Source: Haloechinothrix alba (GTDB lineage: Bacteria > Actinomycetota > Actinomycetes > Mycobacteriales > Pseudonocardiaceae). Taken from it: DNA of 64,000 nucleotides. The notes beneath the pieces were generated by a model. The model was not told where the DNA came from. It did no database searches and was given only the letters and a program-made list of their open reading frames with translations. Shown here piece by piece: positions 17,902-26,687 of the stretch. The stretch is taken from positions 186,001-250,000 of the forward strand of contig NZ_FZNW01000002.1 of assembly GCF_900188115.1 (NCBI RefSeq), read 5' to 3'. Both the position numbers and the translations under genes were made by a program. Position 1 is the stretch's first letter, and each line of letters starts with the position of its first letter.

Positions 17902-18840
17902 ATGACAACCGCCGAGCCCTACCAGGTCGAGCACGTCGACACCGCGCGGCTTCCCGCGGCGGACCGCAGCGCTTACTGGGCCGAGCACGTCTGTCGCAAC
18001 CACGGCACGCTGCGGTTCGCCTTCGGTGACCCGGACGCCTTCCACGGCCGGACCATCGTGCAACGCGCCGCCGACCGGCAGCTCGTGGACTTCTGGTCCG
18101 ACGGCATCGGCTACACCCGCACCGTCGACGACGTGCGCAGCGACGCCGACGAGAGCCTGCGGCTGCTGGTGCCCATCACCGGGATGCTGCGGTTGCGCCA
18201 GGACGACGTCGCGACCGAGGTGGCGCCGGGCAGCGCAGCGGTTGTGACGAAAACACGCCCCTTCGACGTGGCCCACGACGGGCGGACCCGCGCCTGGATC
18301 ATGAACCTGCCGGCGGGCGCAGTGCCCACTGCCGGAGGACCGCTGTGCATGGGTGTGCGGCGCGGCACCGGCGCGATCATCGCATCACTGATCAGCGAAC
18401 TCTCCGAGCAGCGGTGCGACGTCGACGGCGCGACGTTCCGCTCGGTCACGGACACCATCACCGACCTCATCGCACTGCTCGGGCGGCCGCACGGCGCACT
18501 CCCGGACACGTTGACCTCGGTGGATTCGGCGGTCCGCGACTACGTACGGCGGAATGCGCACGATCCCGCGCTGACACCGGCCATCATCGCCCACGAGCTG
18601 GGCTGGTCACTACGGCAGATCCAGCTCGCGCTGCGGCGAACAGGGACGACGCCGAGCAAGCTGTTACGCGACGCCCGGCTCGACCTGGCCCGCAGGTGGC
18701 TCGGCGAGCCCGCGTCGGAACGCACCATCGCGAGCATCGCGCACGCCAGCGGCTTTCGCTCGCTCAGCGTGTTCGGCACGGCGTTCAAGGCGCGGTACGG
18801 CGTGACCCCGCGACAGGCCCGCGAGGCGGGACGGTGCTGA
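17902..18840 (+). CDS. AraC-family transcriptional regulator
   Basis: The 312-residue regulator has an N-terminal AraC-binding-like sensor (about 30-195, of the type that begins AYWAEHVCR) and a C-terminal pair of helix-turn-helix motifs (about 212-308; DLARRWLGEP...SIAHASGFRSLSVFGTAFKARYGVTPRQAR). ATG 17902 is chosen because GGAGCG lies seven bases upstream; upstream codons in frame look non-coding. It is divergent from the alpha/beta hydrolase gene and 33 bp from the convergent decarboxylase gene, so hydrolase control is the simplest reading. Confidence 0.9.
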   Translation: MTTAEPYQVEHVDTARLPAADRSAYWAEHVCRNHGTLRFAFGDPDAFHGRTIVQRAADRQLVDFWSDGIGYTRTVDDVRSDADESLRLLVPITGMLRLRQDDVATEVAPGSAAVVTKTRPFDVAHDGRTRAWIMNLPAGAVPTAGGPLCMGVRRGTGAIIASLISELSEQRCDVDGATFRSVTDTITDLIALLGRPHGALPDTLTSVDSAVRDYVRRNAHDPALTPAIIAHELGWSLRQIQLALRRTGTTPSKLLRDARLDLARRWLGEPASERTIASIAHASGFRSLSVFGTAFKARYGVTPRQAREAGRC

Positions 18841-18873
18841 GTTCGCGACCCAGGCCCGGCATCGGCTTTCCCG

Positions 18874-20340
18874 CTAGGCCGCCTGTTCCTCACGCAGCGC
18901 CAGGTACTCCTGCTCGATACGCCGGAACGCCACGCGCACGTGCTCACGCGTCGTCGCGGGTGCCCCGATGGCTATCCGCAACGTCGTGCGCCCGCCGATG
19001 TTGGTGTGACTGAGGTAGAGGTCGCCGGAGTCGTTGAGCCGCGCCAGCAACGCGGCCGTCGCGGTCTCCGCGTCCCTATGGGACAGAGCCGGCCACAACG
19101 GCCGGAAGCACACCAGCCCGAACGGATGATGTTCCAGCAGCGCGAAGTCTTCGTGCTCGCGAAACCAGCCCGCCAGCTCGTCGGCCAGTGCCACGCCGGT
19201 GCGGATGTGTTCCCGCAGACTCGTCGCGCCGTACCATCGCATCACCATCCACAGCTTCAACGCGCGGAACCGCCTCCCCAGCGGTACCTGCCAGTCCCGG
19301 TAGTCGATGACCTCACCGGAGGCGGTCGCCGGGTTGCGCAGGTACTCCGGAAGGATGGACAGCGCGTCGACCAGTGGCCCCCGGTCGGCGACCCACAGCA
19401 CGCTGCAGTCGAAGTTGGTCAGCAGCCACTTGTGCGGGTCGGTGACGTACGAGTCCGCGTACTCGGCGGCACCGTCGTTGATCCAGCGCAGCTCGGGACA
19501 CACCGCGGCCACGCCCGCGTAGGCCGCGTCGACGTGCAGCCACACCCCGTGGCGGCTGCAGACCTCGCCGAGCGCGCCGACCGGATCGATCGCCGTCGTC
19601 GATGTGGTGCCGATCGTGGCGCACACCATCGTCGGCACCGACCCGGCGGCCACGTCGGCCGCGACAAGCTCCTCGAGGTGGTCCGGGCGCATCGCCAGGG
19701 TGTCCGGGTCGACGTCGACGGTGCGCAGGTTCGGCGTGGTGATGCCCGCGATGCGGGCCGCCTTGGCCATCGAGGAATGCGTCTGCGCGGATACGTACAC
19801 GGTGCACGCCGTCCGGTCGGCGTCCACCCGCCCGGCCCGCCGAAGCGCGGCGACCAGCGCGACCAGCGCGGCGCTCGAGGCCGAGTCCTGGATCACCCCG
19901 CCGCCGGGCCCGTCGGTCCGCCACGTCGCGGGCAGCCCAAGCAGCTCGGCCAGCCAGTCGACGACCACGGACTCCAGCTCGGTGCACGCCGGGCCGGTCT
20001 CCCACAACATGCCCTGCGCGCCGAGCCCCGCGGAAAGCAGCTCGCCGAGGATCGCCGGGCCGCTGGCGTTGGCCGGGAAGTACGCGAAGAAGCTCGGGTG
20101 CTGCCAGTGCGTGATACCCGGCATGATCACCCGATCCACATCGGCCTGGATCCGGTCCCACGACTCACCGTGTTCGGGCGCGCTCTCCGGCAGGCGCGCA
20201 CGGATGTCACCCGGTCGCACCGGAGCGCGTACCGGGTGGGACTCGATTCCCGCCAGGTAGTCCGCGATCCAGTCCACGAGCTGCTTGCCGTGCGCGCGGA
20301 ACTGTTCAGCCGACATGTGGTCGTCAGCCTGCCCGCTCAT
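18874..20340 (-). CDS. PLP-dependent aromatic-L-amino-acid/L-2,4-diaminobutyrate-type decarboxylase
   Basis: Group II pyridoxal-phosphate decarboxylase, 488 residues. The PLP-binding lysine is in YVTDPHKWLLTNFDCS. Upstream are the cofactor-stacking region (QTHSSMAKAARIAG) and the Asp that holds the pyridine nitrogen in HVDAAYAG. The N-terminus (FRAHGKQLVDWIADYLAGIE) and WQHPSFFAYFPANAS match the aromatic-amino-acid decarboxylase subgroup more than glutamate decarboxylases. Likely reaction: Trp, Tyr, Phe or Dopa to the amine plus CO2; specificity is not readable. ATG 20340 has GGAGG well spaced. It lies 58 bp downstream of an unknown gene on the same strand, probably one transcript. Confidence 0.9.
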   Translation of the reverse strand: MSGQADDHMSAEQFRAHGKQLVDWIADYLAGIESHPVRAPVRPGDIRARLPESAPEHGESWDRIQADVDRVIMPGITHWQHPSFFAYFPANASGPAILGELLSAGLGAQGMLWETGPACTELESVVVDWLAELLGLPATWRTDGPGGGVIQDSASSAALVALVAALRRAGRVDADRTACTVYVSAQTHSSMAKAARIAGITTPNLRTVDVDPDTLAMRPDHLEELVAADVAAGSVPTMVCATIGTTSTTAIDPVGALGEVCSRHGVWLHVDAAYAGVAAVCPELRWINDGAAEYADSYVTDPHKWLLTNFDCSVLWVADRGPLVDALSILPEYLRNPATASGEVIDYRDWQVPLGRRFRALKLWMVMRWYGATSLREHIRTGVALADELAGWFREHEDFALLEHHPFGLVCFRPLWPALSHRDAETATAALLARLNDSGDLYLSHTNIGGRTTLRIAIGAPATTREHVRVAFRRIEQEYLALREEQAA

Positions 20341-20398
20341 CACCACCTCCGTTGCGCCACGCCACCAGTCCCACGCCACCAGTTCCGGACCGCCTCGG

Positions 20399-20998
20399 TC
20401 ATCCCGAGCGGTGTGTGCCGCGCTCGATGATCGATGCGATGTCGACGTGCCGGGCCTCGACCGACCGTGGGTCGTCGATCTCCGTAGCGACGTAGCGTGC
20501 CACGAACCGGCGCAGCTCGTCCTCGATACCGGCCACGCGCCGCAGCACTCCGGCACCGACCCCGTCGGCGTGCAGAGTTACGTCGATATCGCCGTTCTCG
20601 GGCGGGCTGGCGTCGACGTGCACACGCAACGGTTCGACAGCCCGCGCGGTCAGCTCCACGGGGATCACCACCGCTGCCCGGAACCGGTGGGCAGTACCGC
20701 CGAGCGAGATCGTCAATCGCAGGTCCACCGGGATGTGCACCCGGAAGCGCAGCGGCTCCGTATCGGCGATGCGCCTCGCCACGGGCTCGCCGACCGTCCC
20801 CCGCGCGGAGACTTTGGCCAGACCGCCCGGCCCGGCACTCATCGGGCCGAACTCGATCGGTCGCCCCGCGAGGTCACCCACCGACTCGGCGATCCGCTCG
20901 ACCGTGACCGCGTGACGGAAGAACTCCTGGCCGAATCGCGCGTACGAGCTCGTACGGGTGCCGTCCTGCGCCTCATGCCCCTGCGCTGAGCTGCTCAC
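20399..20998 (-). CDS. Conserved actinobacterial protein of unknown function
   Basis: A 199-residue soluble protein from GTG 20998 (or 215 residues from ATG 21046; neither has a good ribosome site). I recognise the style of a conserved actinobacterial family (YARFGQEFFRHAVTVERI followed by GPMSAGPGG and beta-rich sequence with IPVDLRLTISLGG) but no function. It has no signal peptide or membrane segment. It precedes the decarboxylase gene by 58 bp and diverges from a polytopic membrane protein; a GGTAACaGTTACC palindrome lies just upstream of both. Confidence 0.7.
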   Translation of the reverse strand: MSSSAQGHEAQDGTRTSSYARFGQEFFRHAVTVERIAESVGDLAGRPIEFGPMSAGPGGLAKVSARGTVGEPVARRIADTEPLRFRVHIPVDLRLTISLGGTAHRFRAAVVIPVELTARAVEPLRVHVDASPPENGDIDVTLHADGVGAGVLRRVAGIEDELRRFVARYVATEIDDPRSVEARHVDIASIIERGTHRSG

Positions 20999-21065
20999 CC
21001 GTAAACCGTAACCCGTGCGGGTAAAGAACCGCCGCCATACACCCATCCATTAGGATGTTACTTTC

Positions 21066-21078
21066 GGTAACAGTTACC
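21066..21078. promoter_or_regulatory. Candidate operator GGTAACaGTTACC
   Basis: A perfect 6-1-6 palindrome in the short A/T-rich divergent region between the unknown/decarboxylase gene pair and the membrane-protein gene. An overlapping GTTAC-N5-GTAAC repeat (21057-21071) shares one arm. Placement over the divergent promoters suggests a dimeric repressor site. Confidence 0.5.
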
Positions 21079-21172
21079 ATAAGTTTCATCTGCGTGTCCG
21101 GCGTCAGTGTCCCGGGGCCACGGGCCATCGGCTGCACGTGCCCACGCACCACGCGCGCGGAAGGAATCGACG

Positions 21173-23017
21173 ATGCTTCTCACCCACTCGCCACCGGCAG
21201 GTGGCGCGGCCCTCGACCAGGTACTGATCGCGTTCGGGATCTTCCTGGTCACCGTGGTACCGCTGGTACTGCTCGGCATCGCCGAACGCCGCGGGAGGAG
21301 GACCCCGCTCGGACGGCTGGGCGACTGGGCCGCCCGGCTCACGGGCCTGCCCCGGTGGGCGGCCCTCCCGATGGGCACCGCGCTGCTGTCCGGCGTGGCG
21401 GCCCTTGTCGGGGTCTACTGGGACGTCCCATCCCACATCTTCTTCGGCAGGGATGAGGGACCACTGGACAACCCGTCGCACTACCCGATCTACCTCGGCC
21501 TCATCGGGATCTTCCTGACCGGTGTCATGAGTGCCTCCCTGGCCAGGGAGCCGCTGCCCGCCCGCACGCTGCGGCTGCCTGGTAACTGGCACGTGCCGAT
21601 GGGCAGTGTGCTGATCACGGCCACCGGGCTCGTCGCAGTAGGCGGCTTCCCGCTGGACGACATCTGGCACCGCCTCTTCGGGCAGGACGTCACCCTCTGG
21701 GGCCCGACACACGTGCTCATGGTGGGCGGGGGCGTCATTGTCGTCCTCGGCCTGCAGCTCCTGCTGGCCGAGTCCCGCCAGGTGGGCAGCTCCGGGCGGT
21801 TCGTACGCGTGCTCTCCCCGGTACTCGCCGGGGCGTGGCTGATGGGCGCCTCGGCGTTCCTGATGGAGTTCGACATCGGCGTGCCGCAGTTCCCGCTGGC
21901 CAGCCAGGTGGTGCTTGTCGGGCTGCTGTCCGCGTGGGTGCTGGTCTTCGCCCGGATGCAGTTCGGCCCCGGCGCCACGGTGATCGCGCTGGCCGTGTTC
22001 TTCGCATCGCGAGCCCTGTACGCCGTGTTGCCCGCCGCGCTGGACATGCCCACCTCCCCGTTCCTGCCCTACATCGGGCAGGCCGTCGTCGTGGAGCTCG
22101 TCGCGCTGGCCATGGCCCGCAGGCAGCTGGGTTACCGCTTCGCGCTCGTCGCCGGTCTCGCCAGCGGCGTGCTCGGCATGCTTGCCGACTGGGGCTTCTC
22201 GCGCGTGGTGATGCCGTACGCCTGGCCGACCGAGCTGATGCCGGCGTTCGTCGCGCTCGGCACCGCCGCCGCACTCGCGGGTGCCGCGATCGGGGCGTGG
22301 CAACACCAGCGTGTCGAGGCCATCGCCGGGCGCGACCCGCTGCGCGCCACCGTATCGGGCGTCGAGGGCTCCGCCGGCGGGCGGTTCCGCTCGCGGCACG
22401 CCGTCGGGCTCGCCGGTGCGCTCCTCGCGGCCGCTCTGTTGTTCGTGGCGGTCCCGCCACAGCCCCCCGAGGACGGCCTCAGCGCGGAGTTCGAGGTCAC
22501 CGAGAGCGACGAGTCTCAGGATGTGGCCTACCCGCACGAGGACGCCGAGCCGCGGTGGGTGCACGCCACCGTCACGCTGCGGCCCTCCGATGCCGACGAG
22601 GGCGCGATCTGGCTCCGGTTCCTGGCCTGGCAGGGCGGCGACTTCTACAACGTCGAGCTGGAGCGGGTCGACGACGGCGTGTACCGGTCGACCGAGCCGT
22701 TACCGGTCTACGGAGAGTGGAAGACGGGGCTGCGGCTGCACACGCCGCTACGCACGATGGCGATCGCCCCGCTGTACGCCCCGGAGGACCCGGAGGCGGA
22801 CGCCCCCGAGATCCGCGCGGAGTCCGGCGAACGCGACTTCATCCACGAGATCTCGTTCCTGCAGCGGGAGCGTAAGGAAGACACGCCCGCGGTGTTGTGG
22901 ACGCTCGGCTACCTCTCGGTCGGAGTGGTATTCGCGGTGGCCTGGGCCCTGTTCGCGTGGTGTTACGTGACGGCTGCCGCAGGCAGGCAGCGCCGGGAAC
23001 GGGCAACGGTCGCGTGA
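21173..23017 (+). CDS. Polytopic membrane protein with C-terminal extracytoplasmic domain
   Basis: A 614-residue protein. Roughly residues 1-440 hold about twelve hydrophobic segments with conserved-looking WDVPSHIFFGRDEG...NPSHYPIYLG and DDIWHRLFGQDVTLWGPTHVL (His/Asp-rich, possibly metal-binding). Residues about 440-570 form a beta-rich exported domain (HATVTLRPSDADEGAIWLR...YRSTEPLPVYGEW) resembling YtkA/FixH-like domains, then one last helix and a short basic tail. The ATG has AAGGA upstream. I do not recognise a named function; the histidines in the membrane part and the YtkA/FixH-like domain would fit a metal or redox role, but that is speculation. An 80-bp gap leads to the Kelch gene. 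Confidence 0.75.
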   Translation: MLLTHSPPAGGAALDQVLIAFGIFLVTVVPLVLLGIAERRGRRTPLGRLGDWAARLTGLPRWAALPMGTALLSGVAALVGVYWDVPSHIFFGRDEGPLDNPSHYPIYLGLIGIFLTGVMSASLAREPLPARTLRLPGNWHVPMGSVLITATGLVAVGGFPLDDIWHRLFGQDVTLWGPTHVLMVGGGVIVVLGLQLLLAESRQVGSSGRFVRVLSPVLAGAWLMGASAFLMEFDIGVPQFPLASQVVLVGLLSAWVLVFARMQFGPGATVIALAVFFASRALYAVLPAALDMPTSPFLPYIGQAVVVELVALAMARRQLGYRFALVAGLASGVLGMLADWGFSRVVMPYAWPTELMPAFVALGTAAALAGAAIGAWQHQRVEAIAGRDPLRATVSGVEGSAGGRFRSRHAVGLAGALLAAALLFVAVPPQPPEDGLSAEFEVTESDESQDVAYPHEDAEPRWVHATVTLRPSDADEGAIWLRFLAWQGGDFYNVELERVDDGVYRSTEPLPVYGEWKTGLRLHTPLRTMAIAPLYAPEDPEADAPEIRAESGERDFIHEISFLQRERKEDTPAVLWTLGYLSVGVVFAVAWALFAWCYVTAAAGRQRRERATVA

Positions 23018-23097
23018 CGGGTGATGCGTCGAGGGGCGCCACGCCGCCGCTCGTGTGAATCCGCATACGCGTACCGGCACCGGGGGATCCTGGACCG

Positions 23098-24105
23098 ATG
23101 GCAGTCGCACGGCGTACCCGTCCGGCCCACCGAGTGCTCCGCGCCGTACTGATCACCGTCCTGGCGCTCCCCGTCCTCGTGGTGGGCGGCGCGGTGACCC
23201 TGATCGCCACCAACCCGGCACCCGAGGACGGCTCGTCCTGGGAGCGCGGGGCCGACCTTCCCCAGCAGCGCGGCGAGGTGGCCTCCGCCGTCACGGGCGG
23301 CGAGCCGTTCGTCCTCGGCGGGCTCACCGGTCCCGGCCGCACGTCGACGGCCGTGCAGGCCTACGACCCGGCAGAGGACGGGTGGCGGAGCGCCCCTGAC
23401 CTGCCGGAGCCGCGGCATCACGCCGCGGCGGCCGAACTGGACGGGACCATCTACGTCACCGGCGGCGCGGCCTCGGCAACCGACTGGTCACCCCGAATCG
23501 GCGTCTGGTCGCTGGACACCGGGGCGCAGCGGTGGCGATCCGAGCCGCCGATGCCCGAGGGACGCATGGGACACGCCCTCGTGGCGCTGGACGGCAGGCT
23601 CTACGCCTTCGGAGGCGACGGTCCGGCGACCGAGATACTCGTCTTCGAGCCGGGAGACGGCTGGTCGCGCGGCGCGCCCCTCGGCGACAACCGGGAGCAT
23701 GTCCGGGCAGTCACGCTGGACGGCGAGATCTGGGCGATGGGTGGCCGTACCGGCGGCCTGCTCGACTGGGTGGACGTGTACGACCCGGTCACCGACACCT
23801 GGCGTGCCGGCCCGACACTGCCCGAACCGATCAGCGCCATGGCCGTCGGCGTCGTCGACGGTTCCGTCCACGTCGTCGACGGGGAAGACCCGAGCCCGCT
23901 CACCGGAGGGGTACTCCAGCGGCACTTCCTGCTGCCCTCCGGCGCGGACACCTGGGAAGAGGGCCCGGAATCCATGCTCGCCGTACATGGGGCGGGGTAC
24001 GGTGTGGTGCGCGACGAACTGGTCATCGCAGGCGGTGCCAGTAGGCAGGGCCTGCTGTCCCCACTGTCCTGGTCGGAAGTCACCCAGCGCTACGCACCGG
24101 GCTAG
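23098..24105 (+). CDS. Exported Kelch-repeat beta-propeller protein
   Basis: A 335-residue protein with one N-terminal membrane anchor (about 13-36) and a Kelch beta-propeller (about 45-335). At least five repeats show the GG/Y/W pattern: FVLGGLTGPG...YDPAEDGW, IYVTGGAAS...DTGAQRW, LYAFGGDGP...FEPGDGW, IWAMGGRTGG...YDPVTDTW, and LVIAGGAS. Such propellers bind proteins or glycans outside the cell. No catalytic residues of galactose oxidase are evident. It lies downstream of the polytopic membrane protein on the same strand and may act with it. Confidence 0.82.
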   Translation: MAVARRTRPAHRVLRAVLITVLALPVLVVGGAVTLIATNPAPEDGSSWERGADLPQQRGEVASAVTGGEPFVLGGLTGPGRTSTAVQAYDPAEDGWRSAPDLPEPRHHAAAAELDGTIYVTGGAASATDWSPRIGVWSLDTGAQRWRSEPPMPEGRMGHALVALDGRLYAFGGDGPATEILVFEPGDGWSRGAPLGDNREHVRAVTLDGEIWAMGGRTGGLLDWVDVYDPVTDTWRAGPTLPEPISAMAVGVVDGSVHVVDGEDPSPLTGGVLQRHFLLPSGADTWEEGPESMLAVHGAGYGVVRDELVIAGGASRQGLLSPLSWSEVTQRYAPG

Positions 24106-24120
24106 TCAACGCGCTGTGGC

Positions 24121-24162
24121 TCGGCGCCCGACACGGCGTGCCGGACCGCCCGACACGGCACG
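24121..24162. repeat. Intergenic GC-rich repeat pair with hairpin (24137-24162)
   Basis: Two copies of a roughly 20-bp unit containing CGCCCGACACGG lie between the convergent Kelch and sigma-factor genes. The same unit, with CGCCCGACGCGG, occurs in tandem at 28344-28408. CGTGCCG (24137-24143) and CGGCACG (24156-24162) form a 7-bp stem, so it may act as a terminator for both genes. Confidence 0.55.
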
Positions 24163-24164
24163 GC

Positions 24165-25688
24165 TCAACCCTCACTCGCCGACCGCGTCGCGGTGTCCGT
24201 CCCGCCTGGACCGGTGACCTCGAGGGTGAACGTGGCATCCGCGGGCGCGCACTCCTGCCGGGTACCGGTGACAGCGACATCGACCGGATCGGCGTCATCG
24301 ACCGTCAACGTGGCCGCGTCGGCGCGGGTCGACTCCCAGGAGAGCCGGTGGACCAGACCGTAAAGGGGCTGTTGCGCCGAGTCATCGCCTCGCCTGCACT
24401 GCTGCTGCGAGCTCTCCACATCGAAGCGGACGACCTCGGGAGCGGGCTCGGGCTGTGCGGGCTCGGCCACCTCCGTGGCCGGCTGGGTCGGCGCCTGCCG
24501 CGTCGGCGTGTCTCGGGTGGGTGCGTCCCGGGTGGGCTCTCGCTGCTCCGGCGGCGCGGGTTCCGCGGGGACCCCGGTCTCCGGCGGCGTCGGCGGCGTG
24601 GTGGTGTCGCGATCCGCGTCCTCGACCACACCGGCCTCCGGCACCGGGTTCCCCTCGGACACCACCTCACCCGCACCGCCCCACAGCAGCCAACCCCCGA
24701 GTCCCGCCACGGCCAGCAGCAACGTCGCGGCCGCCACGCGAACGGGACGGCGCCACGACGATGCGGTCGAGGTACCCGCGGCCGTCTCGGGTCCCCGCAC
24801 ATCGCGAGGAACCCCCGGATCGCCGTCCGGCGCTGCGGGCAGCTCGACCGTGCCGGGAGCCGCGTCTCCCGTCGGTACCCCGGAAGCAGCCAGCTCCCGT
24901 ACGGCCGCCGCGCGCGTCGCCAGCGGCACAGCCATCAGCGGGACAGCCGAGAACAGCGCGGACGGCGCACTCACCCGCTCGCGCTGGTCGCTGCACTCCG
25001 CACAGTCACCGGCATGCCGGTCGACGAGGCGCGCGGTCTCCGCCGTGAACCGCTCGATCCCGGCGGCGGCCAACTCCGCACGCAACGCTACGCATCCCGG
25101 GCTTCCGTCCCGCCACAGCAGCCACGCGCGTACCGCGCCACCCAGCCGCTTACGCATCCGAAACAGTGCCTGGTGCGCCGCGTTGGGCGCCACGCCGAGC
25201 TCGGCAGCCAGCTCATTCGGCTCCATGCCGTATCGCAGGTGCAGATCGAGCAGGCTGGCATCCCGTTCACCGAGCGCGGCGGACGCTGCCCACACGAGGT
25301 CGTGCTGCTGGGCGCGGGTGAGCTCGGCCTCGGGGTCGGCAAGCGTGTTGGACTCGGGACCCGGTTCGAGGGCCCCCTCATCAGCGGTGGGCACGGCTCG
25401 ACGCTCCTTGTCCAGCCGGTCAAGGGCACGGTTGCGCGCGATCCGGAGGATCCAGCCGCCGAACGCGGCGGGCGTATCCAACCTGTCGATCCCCTCCCAG
25501 GCCGCCAGCAAGGCGTCCTGGGCCGTATCCGAGGCCAGGTCGCGGTCGTACAGGATCCGCCAGGCGACGTTCCAGCACCGGTCGAACCAGCGCTGGACCA
25601 GGACGCCGAAGGCCGCGCGCTCGCCCGCGCAGCAGGCGACGACGAGCTCCTCGTCGCCCCGCTCGGAGTGTGCGGCGTGCTCGCGCAT
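24165..25688 (-). CDS. ECF sigma factor with fused anti-sigma-like, membrane and extracytoplasmic domains
   Basis: A 507-residue fusion. Residues about 20-95 are sigma region 2 (AFGVLVQRWFDRCWNVAWRI, DTAQDALLAAWEG) and about 125-185 sigma region 4 (DLHLRYGMEPNELAAELGV, AHQALFRMRKRL). Then comes a zinc-finger anti-sigma motif HxxxCxxC at 225-232 (HAGDCAEC) with an earlier Cys 199, a linker, one membrane helix (about 317-336), a Pro/Thr-rich repeat region (TRDAPTRDTPTRQAPT) and a beta-rich C-terminal domain with two Cys. The sigma is thus tethered and presumably held inactive until the external part senses a signal. Related ECF groups with such C-terminal extensions are known; I do not assign a group number. 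It lies 30 bp downstream of an L,D-transpeptidase gene, suggesting a cell-wall role. Confidence 0.88.
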   Translation of the reverse strand: MREHAAHSERGDEELVVACCAGERAAFGVLVQRWFDRCWNVAWRILYDRDLASDTAQDALLAAWEGIDRLDTPAAFGGWILRIARNRALDRLDKERRAVPTADEGALEPGPESNTLADPEAELTRAQQHDLVWAASAALGERDASLLDLHLRYGMEPNELAAELGVAPNAAHQALFRMRKRLGGAVRAWLLWRDGSPGCVALRAELAAAGIERFTAETARLVDRHAGDCAECSDQRERVSAPSALFSAVPLMAVPLATRAAAVRELAASGVPTGDAAPGTVELPAAPDGDPGVPRDVRGPETAAGTSTASSWRRPVRVAAATLLLAVAGLGGWLLWGGAGEVVSEGNPVPEAGVVEDADRDTTTPPTPPETGVPAEPAPPEQREPTRDAPTRDTPTRQAPTQPATEVAEPAQPEPAPEVVRFDVESSQQQCRRGDDSAQQPLYGLVHRLSWESTRADAATLTVDDADPVDVAVTGTRQECAPADATFTLEVTGPGGTDTATRSASEG

Positions 25689-25718
25689 AATCGCTCCCGG
25701 GACCGGGTTCTCATCGTC

Positions 25719-26519
25719 TCACGAGATCGTCACCGGCGTACCCAGCGGAAGCATGTGCGCCAGCTCCTCGATCAACTCGTTGGAGATCCGCACGCAGCCG
25801 TGTGAGGACGCCTGCCCGATGCTGCTCGGTGTATCCGTGCCGTGGATGCCGACCTGCCCGTCGCCTCCCATGAACTCGGTGAGGACCTCGGAGTACGCGG
25901 ACAGCCCGAGCGCGTACGGACCGTACGCCCCGCCGGGTTCCGGGGTTTGCAGCTTGTCCGTGACGTAGAACCGACCGGGTGGGGTCGGGTACGCGGGCTC
26001 ACCGATACCTGCCTGTGTGCTCAGCAGTTCCTCGCCGGAGTCGAGCACGGTCAGCTCCCTGCCGTCCAGGTCGATATCCACGGCCAGATCGACCTCGTCG
26101 ACCTCGACCGCGTCCTCCCGGACCCAGCCGGTCGCGTCGTTGGGCCGCACAGGGGTACGGACCTCCAACCAGCCGTCGTGCTCTGCCGCGCCGTTCTCGG
26201 TGACGAGCATGACCGTTTCGGTACCGAACGGGGTCACCTCCGGAACCGTCCCGGACGGGGTCTGCTCCAAGGGGTCGTCGTATATCGCTGTCTCTCCGGT
26301 GGCCCGCGCCACCAGCGCGCCGGGGCCGTCCTGGCCTGCTGACGACGCATCGCCGGGCCGCGCTGAGCCGCCGGAGCCGTCCTCGGCCGGGGTCGCTGCC
26401 CGGCCCGCCACCAGCACGGCAGCGACCACTCCCGCCACCACGAGCAACAGCGTGCCGACCGCGACCAGCACGAGGGCCGGGCGCATGCGGGTTTCCGGGT
26501 CGCGAGTCGTGACGTTCAT
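25719..26519 (-). CDS. L,D-transpeptidase (YkuD domain), membrane-anchored
   Basis: Peptidoglycan cross-linking enzyme forming 3-3 bonds or attaching proteins to peptidoglycan; carbapenem-sensitive as a family. The 266-residue protein has an N-terminal membrane anchor (about 13-38), a beta-rich SH3-like region (about 75-145) and a C-terminal YkuD catalytic domain with HGTDTPSSIG...SSHGCVRI, where the Cys is the nucleophile and the His residues complete the site. GGGAGG lies upstream of the ATG. The sigma-factor fusion gene follows 30 bp downstream on the same strand, so the two are probably co-transcribed. Confidence 0.92.
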   Translation of the reverse strand: MNVTTRDPETRMRPALVLVAVGTLLLVVAGVVAAVLVAGRAATPAEDGSGGSARPGDASSAGQDGPGALVARATGETAIYDDPLEQTPSGTVPEVTPFGTETVMLVTENGAAEHDGWLEVRTPVRPNDATGWVREDAVEVDEVDLAVDIDLDGRELTVLDSGEELLSTQAGIGEPAYPTPPGRFYVTDKLQTPEPGGAYGPYALGLSAYSEVLTEFMGGDGQVGIHGTDTPSSIGQASSHGCVRISNELIEELAHMLPLGTPVTIS

Positions 26520-26640
26520 CGGATCCTCCCGGGTCTTCTACCTGCGGGCCGCCTGCCGGCCCTGCCACCCGTCCTGACGATCCATCCGAACCGGCCTTAC
26601 ACCCCTGCGGCGCTGCTTCCGGAAACGGCTGCCGGACATG

Positions 26641-26674
26641 CGTAGGCCCGCCCACGAGCATGGGCGGGCCTACG
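26641..26674 (-). terminator. Perfect 14-bp terminator hairpin
   Basis: CGTAGGCCCGCCCA (26641-26654) pairs without mismatch with TGGGCGGGCCTACG (26661-26674) around a 6-nt loop. It starts 13 bp 3' of the stop of the acidic secreted protein gene (minus strand), and separates it from the L,D-transpeptidase gene downstream. Confidence 0.75.
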
Positions 26675-26687
26675 TGCTGCCGTGCTG

